64,000 nucleotides of DNA from NCBI GenBank assembly GCA_903828145.1, contig CAIKKY010000031.1, positions 1 to 64,000 of the forward strand, written 5' to 3'. Numbering within the stretch: position 1 is the first letter of the stretch; every line of letters begins with the position of its first letter. Under the pieces are notes generated by a model. The model had not been told where the DNA came from, made no database searches, and saw nothing but the letters and a program-made list of their open reading frames with translations. Origin of the DNA: an uncultured Hyphomicrobiales bacterium (GTDB taxonomy: Bacteria > Pseudomonadota > Alphaproteobacteria > Rhizobiales > Devosiaceae). The translations under genes and the position numbers were made by a program. This document shows positions 53,197-64,000 of this stretch, piece by piece.

Positions 53197-54000
53197 ATGA
53201 CGACCGAACTCGGTGGACTGCCGCGCGACCTTGTGCGCGATACCCTGCTTGAGGCGGCAGCGATTGCCGCAACGCATACCCTGCCGCGGTTCCGCGCGGG
53301 TCTCGCCGTTGACACCAAGGAAACGGATCATTTCGACCCGGTGACTGAAGCCGACCGCGAAGCCGAGCGCGGCATTCGCGACCTGATCGGCGCGCGCTTT
53401 CCGGACCATGCGATTATCGGTGAAGAATGGGCGGATAAGCCCGGGGCCGGGGATATCGCCTGGATCATAGATCCGATTGACGGCACGCGGGCCTTTATTG
53501 CCGGGGTTCCGGTCTGGGGGACGCTTGTCGGGCTGATGGTCGGTGGCCGGGCCGTGGCCGGGCTGATGGCGCAGCCCTTTACCGGTGAAACCTGGCTGAG
53601 CCTGCCGGGCGAGGCCACCTATTCCCGCCACGGGATAAGCCAGCCGATTGCCGTTTCGGCGGTGACAACGCTCAAGGCCGCCAAGATGACCGCGACCTCG
53701 CCTGATATTTTCGAGCGTTCGGGTACGGTGGCGACCTGGGACAGGTTGCGGCACTCGGTGCTGACCACGCGCTATGGTCTGGATTGCTATGGCTATGCGC
53801 TGATGGCGTCGGGCCAGATCGATCTCGTGGTCGAGGCGGCGCTGAAGCCGGTGGACATTGCGCCGCTCATTCCGCTGATCCGCAACGCGGGCGGGATCGT
53901 CACGACCTGGGACGGCGGTCCGGCGGAGCAGGGCGGCCATTGCGTCGCGGCGGCAACGCCGCAATTGCACGCCGAAGCGCTTCGGGTGCTTGCAGGCTGA
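53197..54000 (+). CDS. hisN: Inositol-monophosphatase-family phosphatase, histidinol-phosphatase type
   Basis: This 267-residue protein belongs to the Mg-dependent inositol monophosphatase family. The metal site is seen in IIGEEW near residue 69 and IIDPIDGTRAF near residue 90, and in KPVDIAPLIPLI (about residue 225), where Asp closes the site. The segment around ARFPDHAIIGEE and the length resemble the HisN type that makes histidinol from histidinol phosphate. Other sugar phosphates cannot be excluded. Confidence 0.85.
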   Translation: MTTELGGLPRDLVRDTLLEAAAIAATHTLPRFRAGLAVDTKETDHFDPVTEADREAERGIRDLIGARFPDHAIIGEEWADKPGAGDIAWIIDPIDGTRAFIAGVPVWGTLVGLMVGGRAVAGLMAQPFTGETWLSLPGEATYSRHGISQPIAVSAVTTLKAAKMTATSPDIFERSGTVATWDRLRHSVLTTRYGLDCYGYALMASGQIDLVVEAALKPVDIAPLIPLIRNAGGIVTTWDGGPAEQGGHCVAAATPQLHAEALRVLAG

Positions 54001-54006
54001 CGCGGC

Positions 54007-54972
54007 TCAAGCGGATGGATTGGTCACGAAGGCATCGAAGGCGGCCATGACCTGGGCGCGGATCGGGTCTGATTCCTGAAACAGTTCGTGCTGGGCGCCG
54101 GGCACTACGATGTGGCGGCCCGTGCGCATTCTGAGGCCCAAAGCCTCGATAGCCGGGGACGACACCACGCGGTCGCGGGCAGCGACAAGCATCAGGACGG
54201 GAATCTTGATTTCGGTGGGAAAGGCATCGCCTGCGGCTTCGGCCATGGCGGTAAAAGCAGCGGCGGCCCAGCCATAGGTCGGCGCCAGGGTTTCAAGATC
54301 GGGGCGCGCGCGCAGGATATCGCCATTGCGGGTAAAGCGCAGGGCGTCGCCCGTCAGCGGGTTATCGGCAAAGGGCATCAGGCTTTGCGGCACGTCCTTG
54401 CGCGAGGCGCTGGCGTGGCCGAGCCCCAGCAGCGTGAGCGTCCGCCCGAAGCGGGCCATGCCGCGCGTTGAAAACGGCATGTGGTCGATGGCGATCATCG
54501 GGGCCGAGAGGAAGACCCGATCAAACATCAGCCGATCGCGCTCAGCCGCCAGCAGCGAGACGAGCCCACCCGTCGAATGGCCCACGAGGTAGAACGGCCC
54601 CGGGCAATCGGGCAGGAGCACATCGGCGTGGAAGCTTTTGAGGTCGCACCAGTAATCCTCAAAGCTCTTCACATGGCCGAGCTTTGAGGGCGTGAGGCGC
54701 TGGCTGCCGCCCTGGCCGCGCCAATCGAAGGTGGCGACGGCGAAGCCGCGCGCCAGAAAATCGCTGATGGTCTCGAAATATTTCTCAATGAACTCGGTGC
54801 GGCCGTGCACGAGGCAGATGGTGCCGCGCGTGCCGCCGCCCTTGGGCTTGAACACGGCGCTGCGCAGCCGCACCCCATCGGATGTGGTGAACCAGCCCGG
54901 GCGAACGCCCAGCGGCACCGGATTTCCGGCGATTTCACAAAACTCGGGCAGGGGCGGGGCTTTTGCATCCAT
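54007..54972 (-). CDS. Alpha/beta hydrolase, lysophospholipase-like
   Basis: The ATG at 54972 gives a 321-residue protein, shorter and more plausible than the frame open to 55161. Blocks are TICLVHGRTEFIEKY (oxyanion), YLVGHSTGGLVSLL with the nucleophile Ser, and LMLVAARDRVV and PGAQHELFQE for the Asp and His. It resembles PldB-type monoacylglycerol/lysophospholipases. No signal peptide is evident. A terminator-like hairpin lies just upstream (55001-55045). Confidence 0.88.
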   Translation of the reverse strand: MDAKAPPLPEFCEIAGNPVPLGVRPGWFTTSDGVRLRSAVFKPKGGGTRGTICLVHGRTEFIEKYFETISDFLARGFAVATFDWRGQGGSQRLTPSKLGHVKSFEDYWCDLKSFHADVLLPDCPGPFYLVGHSTGGLVSLLAAERDRLMFDRVFLSAPMIAIDHMPFSTRGMARFGRTLTLLGLGHASASRKDVPQSLMPFADNPLTGDALRFTRNGDILRARPDLETLAPTYGWAAAAFTAMAEAAGDAFPTEIKIPVLMLVAARDRVVSSPAIEALGLRMRTGRHIVVPGAQHELFQESDPIRAQVMAAFDAFVTNPSA

Positions 54973-55000
54973 GCCCTGTGCTAGCACGCCGATTTTAAAC

Positions 55001-55045
55001 AAAAAAGAAAGCCAGCACATCCGGTGACGGATCGCGCTGGCTTTC
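55001..55045 (-). terminator. Orphan terminator-like hairpin in the upstream region of the hydrolase gene
   Basis: On the minus strand GAAAGCCAGC pairs with GCTGGCTTTC, and an inner stem ATCCG/CGGAT continues the hairpin; a run of six T follows. No gene ends here on this strand, and the hydrolase starts 29 bases later. It may close a small RNA from the right or act as an attenuator of the hydrolase. Confidence 0.7.
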
Positions 55046-55330
55046 ATGGACCATCCAGTTGGGGGGGGGCGGAAGGCTGGTGGCCCGGGACGTGCCCGCT
55101 GGGGAGCGGGTACAGCGCTGTTCATAGGCCCCAGGGCCTGAACCGCGATTGAGGGGCGCATTCAGTTTCGGTTCATCCGCTGGGAGGCCTTGAACGGATC
55201 AAACGGACACCTAAATCAAGCCTGTCCGCCGGCAGTGCCGGGGATCGGGGCACCCGGGAGTGCTGCTCGCCCAGATGGGGAGCAGGCATGGGACACCCGT
55301 TAACACGTTGCTCATCACGGAGAATGTGAC
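55046..55330. other. Intergenic region with a G9 tract and no clear gene
   Basis: About 285 bases separate the orphan terminator and the hsp20 gene. A run of nine G lies at 55061-55069. The minus strand is GC-rich with several short self-complementary stretches. A transcript ending at the terminator could occupy about 55050-55170, but I found no promoter. I see no protein. Confidence 0.4.
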
Positions 55331-55786
55331 ATGGCTAGCTATGATTTTTCCCCCTTCTATCGCTCGACCGTCGGTTTTGACCGGGTCTTCAACCGGCTCG
55401 ACAGCCTTGTCGGGCAGGAGGCCAAGAGCTACCCGCCCTATAATATCGAAAAGGTCGGGGCCGACGCCTACCGGATTTCGATTGCGGTCGCGGGCTTTGC
55501 CGATGGCGATATCGCGATTGAAAGCAAGGAGAACAACCTTGTGGTGAAGGGCGCGAAAGCGGCCGAAACCGACGATAAATCGCGCGAATTCCTGCATCGC
55601 GGCATTGCTGAGCGCGCTTTCGAATTGCGCTTCCAGTTGGCCGATTATGTGGAAGTCACCGGCGCGCGGCTTGAGAACGGGCTGCTTCACCTCGAGTTGA
55701 AGCGCGAACTGCCCGAGAGCAAGAAGCCCCGGCAGATCCCGATTTCGACAGCGCCGAAATCGCTTGAGGACAAGACGGTCAACTGA
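55331..55786 (+). CDS. Hsp20-family small heat-shock protein
   Basis: This 151-residue protein is of the IbpA type. After a short N-terminal arm (ASYDFSPFYRSTVGFDRVFNRL) comes the alpha-crystallin domain (about residues 35-130, NIEKVGADAYRISIAVAGFADGDI to LENGLLHLELKREL). The C-terminal IPI anchor appears as RQIPIS. Such proteins hold unfolding proteins for refolding. The start codon follows GGAGAATGTGAC. Confidence 0.92.
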   Translation: MASYDFSPFYRSTVGFDRVFNRLDSLVGQEAKSYPPYNIEKVGADAYRISIAVAGFADGDIAIESKENNLVVKGAKAAETDDKSREFLHRGIAERAFELRFQLADYVEVTGARLENGLLHLELKRELPESKKPRQIPISTAPKSLEDKTVN

Positions 55787-55821
55787 TCCGGTTCGCATCC
55801 GCGATACGTTAGGTCTGGTGC

Positions 55822-55853
55822 GGGGGGTGTCGCTGACGCCCCCCGTGTTTTTT
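55822..55853 (+). terminator. Terminator of hsp20
   Basis: GGGGGGTGTC pairs with GACGCCCCCC through one G-U pair with a GCT loop, and GTGTTTTTT follows. It lies 36 bases after the hsp20 stop. Confidence 0.88.
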
Positions 55854-56406
55854 ACGGGCGCTGGGCGTGGTGCCAGGCGGGGGAATCAGCGGGGCGGGTC
55901 GGGCCGGTCAAGGCGCGCTGCGAAATCCTATTGTTTCGATTTCACGGCCGACGGCGGGACGGCAAAACCCCATATGGCGCCTGTTCTGGCATCTCCTACG
56001 CTTTTCCTATTCTGTGGGGTGGAACTCCTACGCCTCGGTCTGATTTGAGTGAAAAAATGGCGGGCGGACGCTTGCCCGGTCCCTGGTTTTATGCAAATGT
56101 AAGGGTGATAGGACAACGTTATTGTCCAATTTCCGTGAACCGCCGGTCTCCCCGGAGGGGTTCACACGCCGATCCGGCTGGCCCGCTTGACGAGAGCGGA
56201 AACGGAATGGCGGGGCCTTATCGAGCCCATGAGCGGCCATTTGGATGCAGAGCCGCTGCCCACTGAAAGAGCCCGCGCGTTTTCGCGCCCCATGCTGCAT
56301 GGCGTATTTCCATGTCCATCGGGGCCTGAACCCTGCGCCGAAAGGACGACCACGACCCCGGTGCCGCCGGGACATGTAAATCGACTGCCAACGCGAGGAT
56401 CGAAGA
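55854..56406. promoter_or_regulatory. Long gltB upstream region with a 17-bp dyad
   Basis: About 550 bases separate the hsp20 terminator from gltB and hold no convincing gene. A perfect dyad GGACAA-CGTTA-TTGTCC (56111-56127) lies 280 bases upstream of gltB, and one arm extends by two more bases. It could be the site of a regulator of glutamate synthase, such as an Lrp- or LysR-type protein. The length suggests a leader or regulatory region. Confidence 0.35.
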
Positions 56407-61122
<4,716 letters not shown>

Positions 61123-61127
61123 GACCC

Positions 61128-62546
61128 ATGGGAAAGATCACCGGTTTCCTCGAGATCGACCGTGTTGACCGCGACTATCGTCCGGTTGATGAGCGGCTGA
61201 AGAGCTATAACGAGTTCATTATCCCCCTTGGGGATAAGGGCACGCGCGACCAGGCGGCACGCTGCATGGATTGCGGCATTCCGTATTGTCACAACGGCTG
61301 TCCGGTGAATAACCAGATCCCGGACTGGAACGATCTCGTTTATCGCGGCGATTGGCTGAAGGCGCTCAAGAACCTTCATTCGACCAACAACTTCCCGGAA
61401 TTTACCGGCCGCATCTGCCCCGCCCCATGCGAGGCGAGCTGCACGCTCAACATTCCCGACACCCCGGTCAACATCAAGTCGATCGAGTGCGCGATTGTCG
61501 ACAAGGGCTGGGAAGAGGGCTGGATTACGCCGCATATCAACCCGAACAAGACCGGCAAGAGCATTGCCGTGATCGGGTCGGGCCCGGCCGGCATGGCCTG
61601 CGCCCAGCAGTTGGCGCGCGCCGGGCACGATGTGCACCTTTATGAAAAGAACCATAAGGTCGGCGGGCTGATGCGCTATGGCATCCCCGACTTCAAGATG
61701 GAAAAGCGCCATATCGACCGTCGCGTCAGCCAGATGCAGGCCGAAGGCGTGACCGTACACACCGGCGTGCATGTGGGCGTCGACATTACGCTCGATGAGC
61801 TGGCCAATCGCCATGATGCCGTGGCGCTGGCGGGTGGTGCTGAGAAGCCGCGCGATCTGCCGATCCCGGGTCGCGAACTCGATGGCATTCACTTCGCCAT
61901 GGAATTCCTGCCCCAGCAGAACCGCCGCGTGGGCGACGAGCCGCTGAGCAACGTCAAGCCGATCATGGCGACGGGCAAGCATGTGGTGGTCATCGGTGGC
62001 GGCGATACGGGCTCCGATTGTATCGGCACCTCGAACCGTCATGGCGCGGCCTCGGTCACGCAGATCGAAATCATGCCGATGCCGCCGGAAAAGGAAAACA
62101 AGGCGCTGACCTGGCCGAACTGGCCGTTGAAGCTGCGCACCTCATCGTCGCATGAAGAGGGCGTCACGCGCGATTTCGCGGTGGCCAGCGTCAGGTTTGA
62201 GGGTGAAGACGGCCGGGTAACCGGGCTGCGCTGCGCCCGCGCCGATGACCGGTTCCAGCCGATTCCGGGCACCGAATTCACGCTCAAGGCCGATCTTGTG
62301 CTCCTTGCCATGGGCTTTCTCGGCCCGGTGCAGGAGGGCATGATCCGCCAGGCGGGCATTGAACTCGACAAGCGCGGCAACGTGCAGGCCGATACGGTGC
62401 AGTACAAGACCAGCAAGGAAAAGATCTTCACCTGCGGTGACATGCGGCGCGGCCAATCGCTCGTCGTCTGGGCCATCCGCGAGGGTCGCCAGTGTGCGCG
62501 CTCAATCGACCAGTGGCTGATGGGCGCGACCGAACTGCCGCGCTGA
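61128..62546 (+). CDS. gltD: Glutamate synthase (NADPH) small subunit
   Basis: This 472-residue subunit passes electrons from NADPH to GltB. Two Fe-S clusters are held by Cys motifs [15 protein letters not shown] (near residue 46) and CPAPCEASC (near residue 97). FAD and NADPH folds follow, with [16 protein letters not shown] near residue 148 and [13 protein letters not shown] near residue 288. It is co-transcribed with gltB and closed by a terminator at 62573-62598. Confidence 0.97.
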   Translation: MGKITGFLEIDRVDRDYRPVDERLKSYNEFIIPLGDKGTRDQAARCMDCGIPYCHNGCPVNNQIPDWNDLVYRGDWLKALKNLHSTNNFPEFTGRICPAPCEASCTLNIPDTPVNIKSIECAIVDKGWEEGWITPHINPNKTGKSIAVIGSGPAGMACAQQLARAGHDVHLYEKNHKVGGLMRYGIPDFKMEKRHIDRRVSQMQAEGVTVHTGVHVGVDITLDELANRHDAVALAGGAEKPRDLPIPGRELDGIHFAMEFLPQQNRRVGDEPLSNVKPIMATGKHVVVIGGGDTGSDCIGTSNRHGAASVTQIEIMPMPPEKENKALTWPNWPLKLRTSSSHEEGVTRDFAVASVRFEGEDGRVTGLRCARADDRFQPIPGTEFTLKADLVLLAMGFLGPVQEGMIRQAGIELDKRGNVQADTVQYKTSKEKIFTCGDMRRGQSLVVWAIREGRQCARSIDQWLMGATELPR

Positions 62547-62572
62547 GGCTTCTCGATACCGAAACCGGATCA

Positions 62573-62598
62573 AGGGGTGCCTGAGGGCGCCCCTTTTT
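62573..62598 (+). terminator. Terminator of gltBD
   Basis: AGGGGTGCC pairs with GGCGCCCCT through one G-U pair with the loop TGAG, followed by TTTT. It lies between the gltD stop and the convergent Abi-type gene. Confidence 0.9.
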
Positions 62599-62601
62599 CA
62601 T

Positions 62602-63240
62602 TCAGGGCTTTTGGCGCAGGAGCGCCGGAATGCGGCAATGCGGCTTGATCCACCGGGCCTTTGCGGGCGATAGCCAACCGAGGAATTGCATCAGACGGCC
62701 AAAATCGCCGGAGAGATCGCGCGAGAAGATTGGCTCGTGGTGCGAGATACGGTTGCGGAGCGTGCGGATGGCTTGGGCTGCCGCCTCAATCTCATTCCGC
62801 TCGGGTACGTCAGGACTACCCTGAAATACAGGGGCAACGCCGTTGATCCAGAGGGTCTGGCCATAGCGGCCATCCAGCAGGCTGACCCAAAATCCCAGCG
62901 AGAGTTGGGCAATGAGATTGGAGGCGGCGAGGGGCTCGCCTGGGCGAAGCGCACCGGCCGTGGCGCGCCGGATTGAGGCCATTTCATGCGGTCCGGCGAC
63001 CTGCGCGAAACGCCTTGAAGTCCACCACTCTGGCCCAAAACTTGCCACCAGGGCAGTCGCAAGGTGGTTCCTCAAAGCGACCTCTGTCGCGTGGAGGGGC
63101 AAATGGAACGCTGCGCTGATTTCAATATCCCACAGATAGAGCTTCAATGCATGCTCAACGCTGTCGCTTGCCGCTGCCAAGAACGGACGCAGCCGCTCCG
63201 CTGAAATGGCGGCCAAGACGCGCTGTACGTCAAAATCCAT
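62602..63240 (-). CDS. Abi-type HEPN-like protein
   Basis: The ATG at 63240 gives a 212-residue protein; a frame open to 63327 is less likely. The C-terminal half has RNRISHH (Arg162-x4-His167), the R-x4-H motif of HEPN-fold RNases. The N-terminal segment around LRPFLAAASDSVEHALKLYLWDIEISAAF and an inner ALRNHL also match Abi-like proteins. Such proteins can cut RNA on infection or act as toxins without a clear partner. No antitoxin is seen beside it. It converges on the gltBD terminator. Confidence 0.75.
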   Translation of the reverse strand: MDFDVQRVLAAISAERLRPFLAAASDSVEHALKLYLWDIEISAAFHLPLHATEVALRNHLATALVASFGPEWWTSRRFAQVAGPHEMASIRRATAGALRPGEPLAASNLIAQLSLGFWVSLLDGRYGQTLWINGVAPVFQGSPDVPERNEIEAAAQAIRTLRNRISHHEPIFSRDLSGDFGRLMQFLGWLSPAKARWIKPHCRIPALLRQKP

Positions 63241-63249
63241 GCCGAAACC

Positions 63250-63376
63250 TTGCTTAAAACCAAAATGTGGTCTATACGGATAGTGGGTGCCGATGCCCTT
63301 CCGGCCACGAAGGACGGCTTCGGACATTGACAGATCCCCCGGACAGGCCCTCAGCTCCTCCGGGGGTTTCGCTTTT
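63250..63376 (+). ncRNA. Candidate ~90-nt small RNA or prfC leader
   Basis: A promoter TTGCTT-N17-TATACG (63250-63278) would start a transcript near 63285. An 8-bp terminator hairpin CCCCCGGA/TCCGGGGG follows (63336-63366) with interrupted T tract (63367-63376). The loop carries AGCTCCTCC, which could pair with ribosome-binding sites. No gene on the plus strand ends here, and prfC starts about 120 bases downstream. Confidence 0.5.
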
Positions 63377-63494
63377 CAGGGCACCGCTCTTTTTCAGTTA
63401 CGCATCTCTGCTTAAGCGGGTCAACGCCCGCTTGCTGGCTTTGCATTCGCGGCGCTGATCCCGTAAAACGCGCCATTCATTGGATTTGAGTGCC

Positions 63495-64000
63495 ATGACA
63501 GCCCTGAGCGCCGCGCCCGCGACGAAGCTTTTGCCGTTCCAGACCCGCCGGACTTTTGCGATCATTTCGCACCCTGACGCGGGTAAAACGACCCTGACCG
63601 AGAAGCTGCTCGCGTCGTCGGGCGCCATCCAGCAGGCGGGGGCGGTGCGGCACCGGGCCAACCAGCGCGCCACACGATCGGACTGGATGGAGATCGAGCG
63701 CCAGCGCGGGATTTCGATCACGTCCTCGGTGATGACGTTCGAGCATCAGGGCCTGACCTTCAACCTGCTCGATACGCCGGGCCACTCGGATTTTTCTGAG
63801 GATACCTATCGCACGCTGACGGCGGTGGATGCGGCGGTGATGGTGATCGACGTCGCCAAGGGCATTGAAGCGCAGACGCTCAAGCTGTTCGAGGTCTGTC
63901 GCCTGCGCGATATCCCGATCATTACCTTTGCCAACAAGGTGGATCGCGAAGGCAAGGACCCCCTCGCTATTCTCGATGAGATCGCGGCGACGCTGGCGCT
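63495..64000 (+). CDS. prfC: Peptide chain release factor 3 (5' end, cut by the window edge)
   Basis: The first 168 codons of RF3 are present. The G-domain P loop is HPDAGKTT (residues 26-33), with [10 protein letters not shown] for switch I and [14 protein letters not shown] for switch II. RF3 removes RF1/RF2 from the ribosome after termination by GTP hydrolysis. The gene continues beyond the window. Confidence 0.95.
   Translation, partial: MTALSAAPATKLLPFQTRRTFAIISHPDAGKTTLTEKLLASSGAIQQAGAVRHRANQRATRSDWMEIERQRGISITSSVMTFEHQGLTFNLLDTPGHSDFSEDTYRTLTAVDAAVMVIDVAKGIEAQTLKLFEVCRLRDIPIITFANKVDREGKDPLAILDEIAATLA

Noticed and set aside
55061..55069. G9 tract as a proven phase-variable switch
   Set aside because: It is intergenic with no frame or promoter spacing shown to depend on it; only noted.
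55161..55330. Extended N-terminus of the alpha/beta hydrolase back to 55161
   Set aside because: The extra residues are Pro/Arg-rich, cross the terminator hairpin and do not resemble a signal or domain.

Overview
The window is GC-rich chromosomal DNA from an alphaproteobacterium, most likely order Hyphomicrobiales; a Devosia-like lineage would fit, but that is inference. The pointers are a CpdR response regulator, two Omp25/31-type outer-membrane proteins, a three-domain LigD with Ku, a cueR/copA pair with YHS domains, and many RbsA-type and sugar-acid genes. No 16S gene or other species marker is present.

Layout. 1-2.4 kb is a mobile scar: the 3' end of an IS256-type transposase, an unrecognised membrane-anchored 653-codon gene and a tyrosine-recombinase remnant. 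2.4-7 kb holds a LysR/isochorismatase/small membrane protein/pirin cluster, a mazEF pair, and a pyridoxamine-oxidase-like (HugZ-type) gene that appears to be split by a DUF2200 gene. 7-11.8 kb carries ugd, an SDR epimerase, pncB, a carboxylesterase and a GNAT. 11.9-20.8 kb is a sugar-acid locus: an RbsA-type ABC importer, an FAH-family hydrolase, a GntR/FCD regulator, a UxaA-family dehydratase and an SMP-30 lactonase. Two identical 14-bp palindromes mark the importer promoter and the gntR/uxaA intergenic region. 20.9-25.1 kb has cueR/copA and an lldD-like gene. 25.1-25.9 kb is a HigBA-type pair whose toxin gene has an in-frame stop. 26-33 kb holds a Gfo/Idh/MocA-aldo/keto reductase fusion, a PfkB kinase, a degenerate HNH protein, eda, modAB without modC, and a LysR. 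33-42.6 kb has hemH, ligD-ku, motAB-like genes, galU/galE and a DUF459 protein. 42.6-44.8 kb has two porin-like proteins and a DUF4282 protein.

About 44.94-51.23 kb is a compact integrative element of roughly 6.2 kb, bounded by two identical copies of tRNA-Val(CAC) in an 80-bp perfect direct repeat. It carries an integrase, an AlpA-type regulator, a P4-type primase-helicase, small accessory genes, a candidate iteron origin, paired TGTGACA arm sites at both ends, and a secreted protein with cysteine-pair repeats. It has no capsid genes and resembles a phage satellite or cryptic integrative plasmid.

After the element come tRNA-Val(GAC), cpdR, an N-formylglutamate amidohydrolase, a hisN-like phosphatase, an alpha/beta hydrolase, hsp20, gltBD, an Abi/HEPN-type gene and the start of prfC.

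How the genes work together: the importer, lactonase, dehydratase, PfkB kinase and Eda together could take a sugar acid to pyruvate plus a triose phosphate. ugd, galU and galE supply nucleotide sugars. Ku and LigD form a two-component end-joining system, although Ku has lost its basic C-terminal tail to an amber codon. Several genes carry visible lesions: the HigB toxin, the Ku tail, the HugZ-like gene, the recombinase remnant and the HNH catalytic residues.
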